Source: Desulfofundulus thermosubterraneus DSM 16057 (GTDB lineage Bacteria; Bacillota; Desulfotomaculia; Desulfotomaculales; Desulfovirgulaceae). From it: a stretch of DNA of 39,154 nt. The first letter of the stretch is position 1; each line of letters starts with the position of its first letter. The notes beneath the pieces were generated by a model, which did no database searches, had not been told where the DNA came from, and was given only the letters and a program-made list of their open reading frames with translations. The stretch lies in assembly GCF_900142025.1 (NCBI RefSeq), contig NZ_FQZM01000033.1, forward strand, positions 1-39,154, read 5' to 3'. Both the position numbers and the translations under genes were made by a program. Shown here piece after piece: positions 32,247 to 39,154 of the stretch.

Positions 32247-32274
32247 ATTGTAGCATAAGATTTGCGGTTGTCAA
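32247..32274 (-). promoter_or_regulatory. Strong sigma-A promoter of speD with extended -10
   Basis: On the minus strand a perfect TTGACA (32274-32269), 16 bases, TACAAT (32252-32247) preceded by TGC (extended -10). The start is near 32240. Confidence 0.85.
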
Positions 32275-32306
32275 ATAAAATTTTAAAGGTCCTGATAGGG
32301 TTTCTT

Positions 32307-34565
32307 TTACATTTTTGGTGTTTCTTCGCCAATCTCTTTAAGTACCAGATAAACCATGGGCGGGGCGCCAAAAACCATGGTGGTAGCTGCGGCCACTATC
32401 CCAGAATCATTAAAAATCAGGGCCAGGATGCTGGCCGTCGTGACGCCAACAAAGCCGCGAAACAGGTCGGGATACTTGCTCCTGATGGCCGCCATCACGC
32501 CTACTGGCCGGTGAAAGAGCAGCACCAGGCTGCCCAGGCTGGCCAGGAAAATGCGGCTCCAGATGGTATAACGGACCAGCTTGATGTTCAACTCCGACTT
32601 GCGCTGGATAATATCCAGCACTACCGGCCAACCGCCCTGTAATACAAGGGCCGTATTGCGCCCGATGTGGGACTGCAGCCATGGTGGACGGTGGAGATCG
32701 TAAATCATAAAGGCCACCAGCACGGCTACCAAACCCAGGCCAATCCGGATAACGTTGTGAATGGTCAGGGACCGCCCTGTGAGCAATAAAAAGGTAGTAA
32801 AGAACGCACCGGCTGCGGCTATGGTTCCCCCCACATTGGTACCCAGTTGCGGGGCGGCCAAAACATAAATGGTGACCAGGTAAATTACCCCGGTAAAGGA
32901 CAACAGGGGTTTCCGCCAGTGGGGTAACCTGGTTAGCAAGGCTGTAGAGCCAATAATCATTGAACCGATGAGAATACCCATGTATTCATTGCCAATACCA
33001 TAAAAACGAGCGCCGACAATGGGGTCATATCCCATGATGGCTGTTTTTTGCAGTGGTCCTCCCAGTACGGCATCCACCAAAATCAACCCGCCATTGGCAA
33101 AGCAAAGAAAGATAAAGGGATCCAGCCGCCACCTGCGGTGCATAAAAACCGTTAACATGGTAACCAGAACGGTCAGCGTTAATATTTCCAGAACAATCAC
33201 CCCGGCCGTAGGCTGGGGCAGTAAAGGCAGGAGCAAATAGGCCAGGGGTACTACCATAACCGAGAGCAGAAAGGGCTCCAGCACCTGGCCCAACCTGGTG
33301 CGCCGCCAGAAAATGCAGTAAAGGGATACCAAAAGCAGGATGAGCTGATAAAAGATATACCCCTTTTGTATGTTCGGGCGGATGTTGTACGTCAGACTGA
33401 GCTGGTTTAGCATACGCTCTAAAAGCCCCATTTGACCCTTCTCCGGGGTCGTTACCCGCATGGGCTGGCCGGTCATTTCCCCGGGTACCCCTATTCTTAG
33501 AAAGTGCAAAACCGTCGGGGCGATGTCGGTGTTCATCACCACACCCGCCCTTTTGGTGGTGGGGGAAGATAGGATACCGGGAGTTACCCCCGCTCCAACG
33601 GCCATGATGGGAGTCAGGTAATTTGAACCGGAAACACCTTTCCCGGGTGTGGGGGAAAGGATGAGCAAGAGGTCCCGGTGCGGATCAAGCCGGTAAGCCA
33701 GCTCACCAATAAATCGATCCACCCTTTCCAGAGTTGACCGGCGCTGTTTTTCCATTACTTTATCCAAAACATCGCCGCGCATTTCCTCCAGCCGCGAGAG
33801 ATCCCCCAGTTCAAGAACGACCAGGGATACCTCCGGTGGGAGCCGGTCAAAGGCATACAACAGCTTTTCGTAATCGGTACGCAGCCCTCCGGGGAAGGAA
33901 GGATCACTGGCCAACATCGCCGTACCCACATTACCGCAATCAACCACACCTTTTTCATCCATGGCGATGTTCAATGCCTGCCGCCTCAATCCCTGGGGAA
34001 CGTCGGCGTTTCCTAAAACGGCGGTTTTTAAGCCCGCTTTATGCAGGGCAGAGCCCAGAGCGCCCGGTATAGCTGGATAGGGCAGTTGCTGGTTTTGCCT
34101 GTGGATGCGCACAATACCCAGTTGGACCAACGATCCGGGTTCCACAGCCATCCCCGTGCGCCGGTAAAACTCCTCGGCGGCGGTACCTCTTTCCAGCCTA
34201 CCCCAGGCGTTAAAGCCTAGAGCCGCCGTACCGTTAGCGGTAACATGTACCCCGGCTCCAATGGTAGCATAGGTATTTTCCTCAGTTAAGGCTCCTGCGG
34301 TATTGCCGTTCATCAGTCCCAGGGCACCCTGTTGCTCCAACTTTTGCAGGTGGGGCAAATGTTTTAAATCGGACAGGCCCAACCGATCCACAACAACCAT
34401 GACTACCCTCCCCCCCCGGGGTGCAGGCATAAAAGGTTTACCTTGTTTATCTTTAGACGGCAGGGCGGCCTGCAGTGCCGGTTCAATACCGGCCTGCAGG
34501 GGGGTCTGGAAAAAGGCCATGAAAAAGATGAGGGCGGTAATAATGATTGCCCACCTGGTTTTCAT
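32307..34565 (-). CDS. Alkaline-phosphatase-fold domain fused to a polytopic membrane domain
   Basis: 752 residues. Residues 1-25 form a signal anchor. An extracytoplasmic domain (about 40-390) has the alkaline phosphatase superfamily fold: [25 protein letters not shown], then [25 protein letters not shown] and [11 protein letters not shown]. The usual nucleophile region after the first Asp is altered (Asp-Arg-Leu, then a Thr/Asn-rich loop), so activity is uncertain. The C-terminal half has about nine membrane helices ([15 protein letters not shown] to the end). The ATG at 34565 has AAGGTG upstream. It follows the glycosyltransferase gene by 41 bases, suggesting a shared envelope polymer role. 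I do not recognise a named family member. Confidence 0.8.
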   Translation of the reverse strand: MKTRWAIIITALIFFMAFFQTPLQAGIEPALQAALPSKDKQGKPFMPAPRGGRVVMVVVDRLGLSDLKHLPHLQKLEQQGALGLMNGNTAGALTEENTYATIGAGVHVTANGTAALGFNAWGRLERGTAAEEFYRRTGMAVEPGSLVQLGIVRIHRQNQQLPYPAIPGALGSALHKAGLKTAVLGNADVPQGLRRQALNIAMDEKGVVDCGNVGTAMLASDPSFPGGLRTDYEKLLYAFDRLPPEVSLVVLELGDLSRLEEMRGDVLDKVMEKQRRSTLERVDRFIGELAYRLDPHRDLLLILSPTPGKGVSGSNYLTPIMAVGAGVTPGILSSPTTKRAGVVMNTDIAPTVLHFLRIGVPGEMTGQPMRVTTPEKGQMGLLERMLNQLSLTYNIRPNIQKGYIFYQLILLLVSLYCIFWRRTRLGQVLEPFLLSVMVVPLAYLLLPLLPQPTAGVIVLEILTLTVLVTMLTVFMHRRWRLDPFIFLCFANGGLILVDAVLGGPLQKTAIMGYDPIVGARFYGIGNEYMGILIGSMIIGSTALLTRLPHWRKPLLSFTGVIYLVTIYVLAAPQLGTNVGGTIAAAGAFFTTFLLLTGRSLTIHNVIRIGLGLVAVLVAFMIYDLHRPPWLQSHIGRNTALVLQGGWPVVLDIIQRKSELNIKLVRYTIWSRIFLASLGSLVLLFHRPVGVMAAIRSKYPDLFRGFVGVTTASILALIFNDSGIVAAATTMVFGAPPMVYLVLKEIGEETPKM

Positions 34566-34606
34566 AGTTTCGACACCTTTATTTCGAATTATTTGTGTAT
34601 CTATTT

Positions 34607-35806
34607 TCAGCAATGGTTTATTTCCGAAGGCATTTCATCATCCGTTGTCTTTAGGGAGCAGGTAGGTAAAAAACCCTTTTTTGAAAGCACACTTTTATAC
34701 TCCTCCTCAATTTTACGCACCATGGCTTCAACAGTAAAGTGTTCCATAACCCTCTGCCTCCCCTTTTGGCCCATTTCTTCCGCCTTTCTCCGTTCCGAAA
34801 GCAATCGGGCCATGGCCCGGGCAAGGGCGTGGGGGTTCCGGGGCGGTACGAGAAACCCGGTTTCCCCGTCTATCACCGCTTCGGGCAAGCCGCCCACCCG
34901 GGTAGCTACCACCGGTTTTCCCGCAGCCATGGCCTCAAGGATGGTCAGGGGTAAACCTTCAGTGATGGAAGGCAGGACAAAGATATCCATCGCGGCTAAA
35001 ATCCGGGGAATATCCCTTCGCTCCCCGGTGAAGAAAAGCCGCCCGCTGAGCCCCAGGGCCCTCCCTTGCTGATCCAGGGTCTCGCGTAAGGGGCCATCCC
35101 CAACGACCACAAAATTCACCTGGTAGTCCCGGCAAAGGATGGCCGCGGCTTGCAGGAAGTAAGACACCCCCTTTTGTGGGGCCAGGCGGGCGATGGTACC
35201 CACCAACTGGCCGAGGGGGGGCACACCCAGGGAACGCAGTACCGCCAGCCGGTCAACTTCGCAGCGGAAAGGAGCCGGATTTATACCGTTATGTACGGTG
35301 ACCACCCGGTCCGGGGGCAGTCCTTCTTTTATTAAAAGTTCCTGCCTCAGGGCTTCCGACACAGTTAAAATGCGGTGGGTGAAGCGGGCTAGGAGTCGCT
35401 CCCCTAAGGCAAAGGCGTTTTTTTTCCAGGACGGCCAGAATTCATAGAAAATGGAGTTGTGAGCCGTCATAAAGACAACTGGAGTGCGGGCCACCTTTGC
35501 GGCCACCCGTGCCACCAGCCCTGCTTTGGAGCTGTGGGCATGCAAAATGGTGATTTTCTCAGCTGTCAGAGTATCCACCAGGATGCGCATGACATGCCAG
35601 TCTGAACGGGGAGAAAGTTCACCCGCAAGAGGTATGGAAATCACCTTTACCCCCAGATCCGCAATTTCCTGAGCCATATTTCCAGGCGGACAGGCTACCA
35701 CAGGCTCAAAAAAATTCTTATCTCCTAGGGATAAAAGGGAGAGCAGGTGATTTTTCATACCACCCCTGGCTGGACGGATAACATGCAGTACCTTGAATTT
35801 GGACAC
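34607..35806 (-). CDS. GT4-family glycosyltransferase
   Basis: 399 residues with a GT-B fold. VLHVIRPARGGMKNHLLSLL at the N-terminus, HAHSSKAGLVARVAAK, LTVSEALRQELL, VHNGINPAPF, GTIARLAPQKGVSYFLQAA and the C-terminal donor-site signature LPSITEGLPLTILEAMAAGKPVVATRVGGLPEAVIDGETGFLV (E-x7-E type) place it in GT4. It moves a nucleotide-activated sugar to an envelope polysaccharide or lipid; the acceptor is unknown. The GTG at 35806 has GGGAGAG upstream, giving MSKFKVLHVIRP; the ATG at 35848 lacks a ribosome site. It is first in a two-gene operon with the phosphatase-fold membrane protein. Confidence 0.92.
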   Translation of the reverse strand: MSKFKVLHVIRPARGGMKNHLLSLLSLGDKNFFEPVVACPPGNMAQEIADLGVKVISIPLAGELSPRSDWHVMRILVDTLTAEKITILHAHSSKAGLVARVAAKVARTPVVFMTAHNSIFYEFWPSWKKNAFALGERLLARFTHRILTVSEALRQELLIKEGLPPDRVVTVHNGINPAPFRCEVDRLAVLRSLGVPPLGQLVGTIARLAPQKGVSYFLQAAAILCRDYQVNFVVVGDGPLRETLDQQGRALGLSGRLFFTGERRDIPRILAAMDIFVLPSITEGLPLTILEAMAAGKPVVATRVGGLPEAVIDGETGFLVPPRNPHALARAMARLLSERRKAEEMGQKGRQRVMEHFTVEAMVRKIEEEYKSVLSKKGFLPTCSLKTTDDEMPSEINHC

Positions 35807-35915
35807 ACTTGTTCTCTCCCAGACTTTTACTATGTATTTTACCAGCATTCACCATTGTTATTCGCCGTTCTTTTGTATTCGCTATGGCAAAGGAATTTAC
35901 CTCCTGCAAATTAAA

Positions 35916-35938
35916 AGCACGGTTTTTTGAACCGTGCT
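35916..35938 (-). terminator. Terminator downstream of the ferredoxin gene and structured region
   Basis: On the minus strand AGCACGGTT pairs with AACCGTGCT over a five-base loop, followed by TTTAATTTG. A transcript reaching it from the ferredoxin gene would carry the structured stretch at 35939-36091. Confidence 0.82.
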
Positions 35939-36091
35939 CGCAACAGGACCTTTAGGGTTTTAATACCGAGGCAAGCCGTAGTGCGCCTCTTGCGTCAAGA
36001 ACATGAGTGAGCGGGGAAACGCTGTGCCTGCCTAAAGCGGGTTGACTGAACTTGACCTGCCGGTCAGCAAACAGGTTTGTAGAGGTACGGC
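35939..36091 (-). ncRNA. Candidate structured RNA or 3' UTR after the ferredoxin gene
   Basis: There is no coding frame of note, but several complementary segments: CTTTAGG (35950-35956) with CCTAAAG (36031-36037) would close a multi-branch structure containing GAGGC/GCCTC (35968-35972 with 35985-35989), CTTG/CAAG (35989-35992 with 35996-35999) and AGCG/CGCT (36010-36013 with 36020-36023). Outside it GACC/GGTC or ACCTG/CAGGT (36054-36076) can form. The terminator at 35916-35938 follows on the minus strand. It matches no RNA family I know. It could be a small RNA, a 3' UTR, or a relic of a mobile element end. Confidence 0.4.
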
Positions 36092-36280
36092 CTAATATTC
36101 TGAAATGGCATTGGTGGGGCAACTTTCTACGGCCTCGTGGGCCTGATCCTCCAACTCCGGGGGTACTTCGTCTACAATGGCATGGGCTTTATCTTCATCG
36201 TTCCAGTCAAATACTTCAGGACAGGTGTCCACGCAGGTGCCGCAGCTGATACAAAGATCCTGGTCTACTTCAACGCGCAT
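36092..36280 (-). CDS. Single [4Fe-4S] ferredoxin
   Basis: 62 residues. CISCGTCVDTCPEVF supplies three cluster Cys in CxxCxxC and one extra Cys in the DTCP turn, and AVESCPTNAI supplies the fourth ligand, giving a single [4Fe-4S] of the Thermotoga/Clostridium monocluster type. It starts MRVEVDQDLC. The ATG at 36280 is preferred (GGAGGG nine bases upstream) over the ATG at 36286, which is too close to the same site. A low-potential electron carrier that could serve the HymAB and 2-oxoacid oxidoreductase enzymes of the window, though no link is shown by position. The extra Cys may form a disulfide or alternate ligand. Confidence 0.94.
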   Translation of the reverse strand: MRVEVDQDLCISCGTCVDTCPEVFDWNDEDKAHAIVDEVPPELEDQAHEAVESCPTNAISEY

Positions 36281-36371
36281 GACCATCGCCCTCCATTATT
36301 GGTTTTTGCCGAAGCACTATTATTCTTTGTCTCGGTATAGCAAAATTATGCTTTTTCTGAAGGCTTAAGTG

Positions 36372-37523
36372 TTACGGCAAAGGAATTTGCAAAAGGTCCC
36401 CCGGATAAATGCGATCGGGGTTGGTCAAGCCGTTGAGCCGGATGATTTCCTCTACCGATGTATTATAACGGCGGGCCAGCTCCCAAAGGGTTTCGCCGGG
36501 GCGTACACGGTGCAGGAAAAAAGAAGAACCGCCGCTCATCCAGATTACCAGAACCCGTCCCTCCCGGTTGCCCACCACCAGGCGGCCGTTAGCGGTTAAG
36601 GTAAGATCATTAACCGGAACTTCTACCGTTATAGCCCGCTCGGGTGACGGGGAGACCACCGGCACGGGGTAGATAAAGATATGCCCTTCGGGGGTTCCCG
36701 CTACCAGCACCTCCCGGTCGGCCAACCTCCCCACGCCCAGGGTTGATATGGCGCTTCCCAGGTCATCGGTGGTGAGTACGGTAGAAAGGGTTTCTCCCAC
36801 TGCCACTATCCGGACCCGCCCGTCATCGCCGCCCCAGGCCATATCCTCCCCAGGGGCACCTGTTAATCTCCCGGATGCCATGGCCGTCAAGCCGGCGGGC
36901 AGTCGTTCCAGCAAGGGTCCGGCCACAAAGCCCCTCTCCGTATAGGAAAAAGTAACAATGCCCCAATTACCCGCTTCCAGGAAAGCAACTGCAATTAAGG
37001 GTAACATCCCGGCTCGCTCGATTACGGTTACTTTCTGCGGTGCCCCGGGCACCAGCCGGATGGCCAGTAACTGGAGATTCATTTCCACCTCTGGCCTTCC
37101 CGGCTGTTCATAAACATAAAAAGCACCTGCGCCCTCGGCGGCGGCTACGATTTCCAACCGACCGTCCCCATTCACGTCTCCCAGGGCCAAATTGACGAAG
37201 CGGGCCTCGGGTTCCGGGGGAGTACTCCAGAAGGGGACAATACTTTCCCTGCGGGCCGACCAGGTCAGGATCTGGTCCAGAGTGCCCGCAATGATCTGAT
37301 CCGGCGTGAAGTTACCCATTCCCACTGCCAGGCTTAATACCTCCGCCGGTACATCGATGGTACTCAGCAGGCGATAAGTATTATTTTCGGGTACGAAAAC
37401 GGCTATGCGGCGCCCGGTGGCCGCCACCACGTCCCCCTGGTTGCTGATGATTCTCCCGCTCCCCACCAGCACCGGTCCCCGGTTAATCCGGGCTTCCCAC
37501 TGCGGATCCTTTCCTTTAACCAT
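36372..37523 (-). CDS. LysM protein with beta-propeller/FG-GAP-like N-terminal region
   Basis: 383 residues. The C-terminal 45 or so residues form a LysM module (HRVRPGETLWELARRYNTSVEEIIRLNGLTNPDRIYPGDLLQIP) for peptidoglycan or chitin-like sugar binding. The first 330 residues contain repeated strand-rich units with LALGDVNGDGRLEIVAAAEG, a VCBS/FG-GAP-like DxNxDGxxE calcium loop, and further ASGRLTG.PGEDMAWGG and GVGRLADREVLVAGTPEGHIFIYP units, suggesting a propeller. No signal peptide or membrane segment is present, which in a spore former points to deposition on the spore coat or cortex from the mother cell. Start ATG 37523, with GGGGGCGAAGGACA upstream. Family not named. Confidence 0.82.
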   Translation of the reverse strand: MVKGKDPQWEARINRGPVLVGSGRIISNQGDVVAATGRRIAVFVPENNTYRLLSTIDVPAEVLSLAVGMGNFTPDQIIAGTLDQILTWSARRESIVPFWSTPPEPEARFVNLALGDVNGDGRLEIVAAAEGAGAFYVYEQPGRPEVEMNLQLLAIRLVPGAPQKVTVIERAGMLPLIAVAFLEAGNWGIVTFSYTERGFVAGPLLERLPAGLTAMASGRLTGAPGEDMAWGGDDGRVRIVAVGETLSTVLTTDDLGSAISTLGVGRLADREVLVAGTPEGHIFIYPVPVVSPSPERAITVEVPVNDLTLTANGRLVVGNREGRVLVIWMSGGSSFFLHRVRPGETLWELARRYNTSVEEIIRLNGLTNPDRIYPGDLLQIPLP

Positions 37524-37558
37524 TGTCCTTCGCCCCCTCAGTAAAATCCCTCACCCAC

Positions 37559-37586
37559 AAAGTATGCGCCAGTTAACCACCAGGTG
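37559..37586 (-). promoter_or_regulatory. Possible sigma-E/K promoter for the LysM gene
   Basis: On the minus strand CACC (37586-37583), 16 bases, CATACTTT (37566-37559) resembles the mother-cell sigma-K/E pattern (mACm, 16-17, CATAnnnT). Weak on its own, but it fits a spore-coat role for the product. Confidence 0.35.
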
Positions 37587-37627
37587 TTTTGACTAAAAGG
37601 ACGTAGTGGCACTCAAGGCATAAAAAT

Positions 37628-37661
37628 AAAGGCGAGCATGGTTAATGACATACCCGCCTTT
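37628..37661 (-). terminator. Terminator of the chemoreceptor gene
   Basis: On the minus strand AAAGGCG-GGTATG pairs with CATGC-CGCCTTT (13 positions including wobbles) around an eight-base loop, followed by ATTTTTATG. Confidence 0.82.
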
Positions 37662-37761
37662 CGGAGATTATGCCAGTAAGCCGGTTAGCTTTTTGAGCAA
37701 CCCCTGCCTGGTGATTTACAAGTTCGCAGGCAAAAACCGGCATGCTCCCCAGGGTAGCCTT

Positions 37762-38820
37762 TTATACTTTAAACCGGGAGGACAAATGCTGTAGTTCACT
37801 GGCGATGCTGGATAAGGATTCGGCAGTAGTCGATAATTCTTCCATGGCGGAAGACTGTTCCTCGGCTGCGGCCGTGACGTTTTGCACCCCGGAGGAAATC
37901 TCCTGGGCGGCCGCAGCCATCTCCTGGACCCGGGAGGAAAGTTCCTGCACCGAGCGGATAATTTCCTGCAGGGAACGTCTTACTTCTGTTACTACCTGGT
38001 TTCCGGCCTCGACCTCCCGGACACTGGTTTCTGTAGCGTCCACTGCTTCTTTCGTTTCCTGCTGGATTGATTCAATGGTCTGCTGTATTTCCTGTGCCGC
38101 CCGGGCCGATTGTTCCGCCAGATTACGTACTTCTTCGGCAACTACCGCAAAACCACGGCCGTGCTCACCGGCCCTGGCAGCCTCAATGGCTGCATTTAAA
38201 GCCAGCAGGTTGGTTTGATCGGCAATCTGGGTAATCAGTTCCACCATGGCGCTGATGTTTTGTGATTTGGACTTTAAGCTTTCCATGGCCCGGGAGGCGG
38301 CTTCAGAAACCCGGGCTATGTTTTCCATCTGGGTGGTGATCTGCATGATGGCTCGGGTACCTTCGTTAGCATGCTGGGATGCCATAGCTGCGGTCCGGGA
38401 TATCTCCTGGGCGTTGTCGGATACCTGCCGGGTCGAGGTAGCTACCTGGCTGATAGTGGCTGCCGTTTCGTTGGCCATGGCGGCAGTCTCTTCAGCGGTG
38501 GCAGTCAGTTGTTCGGAAGCGGAGGACAGGGTTTGGGCCTTGTCCCTCAACTCCTGCACCATTTGTTTTAAACTGCCGGTCATTTGGTTGAATGCTTGGG
38601 CCATCCGGCCCACCTCATCCCGGGTTTTGACGCTTACTTCTTCGCCGGTCAGGTCGCCGGCTGCAATGCGGGCAGCCCTTTTTTCAATTCTGACCAGGGG
38701 GGTGGCGATTGAGCGGGACATATATAAACTAACCCCCACCCCGGCAAGTAAGGCTAAGACGATCATCGTCGGGACCAAGACTATAGCATGCTTAACCCGC
38801 TTGGCGTTTTCTTGTTGTTA
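37762..38820 (-). pseudogene. Methyl-accepting chemotaxis protein, 5' part cut off by an IS91-like element
   Basis: The readable part is the C-terminal membrane helix ([25 protein letters not shown]), a HAMP domain ([38 protein letters not shown]) and a complete MA signalling domain with the CheA/CheW hairpin tip [37 protein letters not shown]. The N-terminal membrane helix and sensor domain are missing. The frame remains open upstream of the TTG at 38778, reading [14 protein letters not shown], until a stop at 38818-38820, where the sequence changes to the insertion element. So the gene is interrupted there; any remaining 5' part would be beyond the window. A receptor without its sensor would not respond to a ligand. 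Confidence 0.88.
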
Positions 38821-39154
38821 AGGAAAGTATACTTTTTGGGGGGCTCTTATAGGGGTACCCAATGAGCCCATATTATGGTAATATTTAGACATGAGGTACT
38901 CGTCGAAAATTAAAGAAATACTGAAGTTAAAATGGCCTGAGTTTGAAGCGAAGTATTCAGCGGCTATCCGTGAATGCGAAAAGGAAGCTGTCACTAAGGT
39001 CCTTGGATGTGGGGACCCCCAAAACGGGTTTGCTGAATACTGGTGTTTAGATTGCGGGGGCAAAGAAAAAAAGATCGTTCCATTTACTTGCAAAAGCAGA
39101 TTTTGTCCCTCATGTGGTAAGGTTTACACAGATAAATGGGTTGAAAAGATGTCA
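38821..39154 (+). mobile_element. 5' end of an IS91-like insertion sequence (runs off the window)
   Basis: From about 38821 the sequence is unrelated to the chemoreceptor gene and leads into an IS91-type transposase. The junction is placed within a few bases, where the receptor frame ends. The first 60 bases hold two dyads: GGGCTC/GAGCCC (38841-38846 with 38864-38869) and inside it the palindrome GGGTACCC (38853-38860), as expected for a rolling-circle element end. TATTAT (38871-38876) could be the -10 of the transposase promoter. The other end is outside the window. Confidence 0.8.
38891..39154 (+). CDS. IS91-family transposase, N-terminal zinc-binding domain (3' end outside window)
   Basis: The frame is open from ATG 38891 to the right edge, 88 codons. 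MRYSSKIKEILKLKWPEFEA begins it, followed by YWCLDCGGKEKKIVPFTC and RFCPSCGKVYTDKWVEKM, the Cys4 zinc-ribbon of IS91-type (HUH rolling-circle) transposases. The catalytic HUH and Tyr motifs are not in the window. No start alternatives were considered, as the ATG fits the family length upstream of the zinc domain (about 40 residues). Confidence 0.88.
   Translation, partial: MRYSSKIKEILKLKWPEFEAKYSAAIRECEKEAVTKVLGCGDPQNGFAEYWCLDCGGKEKKIVPFTCKSRFCPSCGKVYTDKWVEKMS

Noticed and set aside
32150-32371. N-terminal extension of SpeD to 204 residues
   Set aside because: It would translate the perfect speD promoter and the leader hairpin; the family begins at MKHLGRHV.
35718-35909. 63-residue minus-strand frame upstream of the glycosyltransferase
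   Set aside because: It overlaps the glycosyltransferase start out of frame, shows no family features, and its start codon is not positioned behind the AGGAGG.
38811-38814. CTTG as the IS91 target tetranucleotide
   Set aside because: It lies at the transposase 5' side, whereas the target preference is tied to the origin end, which is outside the window; four bases are also likely by chance.
38246-38821. 191-residue plus-strand frame
   Set aside because: Antisense to the chemoreceptor signalling domain, which is unmistakable.
1-39154. CRISPR array, phage or toxin-antitoxin module
   Set aside because: No evenly spaced repeats, no cas, phage structural or toxin-antitoxin genes were seen.

Overview
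The window looks like chromosome from an anaerobic, endospore-forming, Gram-positive bacterium of the Peptococcaceae / Desulfotomaculum-Pelotomaculum type. Supporting signs are strong AGGAGG ribosome binding sites, spore genes (GerAB-type permease, DUF1657, LysM protein), futalosine-pathway menaquinone synthesis, ferredoxin- and NADH-linked flavin/iron-sulfur enzymes, a FeoAB iron importer and a complete-looking selenocysteine decoding set (tRNA-Sec, SelA, SelB). The genus is inference; nothing here fixes it. Both ends lie inside insertion sequences (the 3' end of an ISNCY/IS481-like element at 1-487, the 5' end of an IS91-like element from about 38821), so the window may be one assembly contig broken at repeats.

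Layout. 1-746: IS remnant, then tRNA-Sec with its own extended -10 promoter and terminator. 738-3001: a lone GerAB-type permease and a membrane-anchored nuclease-fold-like protein, both on the minus strand. 3136-5500: hymA-hymB (NuoE/NuoF-like diaphorase) with no catalytic subunit. 5701-8152: a YkgJ-type Cys-cluster protein, then a minus-strand nitrilase-family amidase and an orphan 2-oxoacid:ferredoxin oxidoreductase beta subunit. 8468-12605: GNAT acetyltransferase, purQ and a PurS-PurS-PurL fusion. 12728-15739: UspA fragment, a Pnkp-like kinase-phosphatase, RNase HI and a DUF456 membrane protein. 15853-18470: Fur-regulated feoA-feoB-zinc ribbon operon. 18522-20287: methyltransferase (MidA type), LpdD-like protein and a 49-residue Cys-rich peptide. 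20422-21208: DUF1657 and PPC/DUF296 proteins. 21261-24613: selA-selB. 24720-31592: a seven-gene menaquinone operon transcribed as prenyl-synthase-like / menG / ubiD / ubiA / mqnE / mqnA / mqnC. 31757-32274: speD with a striking leader hairpin. 32307-35806: glycosyltransferase plus an alkaline-phosphatase-fold membrane protein. 35916-36280: ferredoxin followed by a structured non-coding stretch. 36372-38820: LysM protein and a chemoreceptor gene cut by the IS91-like element.

How it fits together. The menaquinone operon carries most of the futalosine route (MqnA, MqnE, MqnC) and its tail (UbiA prenylation, UbiD decarboxylation, MenG methylation); the MqnB/MqnD steps are not in the window. The LpdD-like protein, about 10 kb away, belongs to a family tied to UbiD and its prenylated flavin. 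SelA, SelB and tRNA-Sec imply selenoproteins elsewhere in the genome, for example a formate dehydrogenase or hydrogenase that could also supply the missing partner of HymAB. The most promising items for follow-up are the speD leader hairpin, the structured region after the ferredoxin gene, the prenyl synthase lacking both Asp-rich motifs, the ligase-less Pnkp-like protein, and the small Cys-rich peptide.
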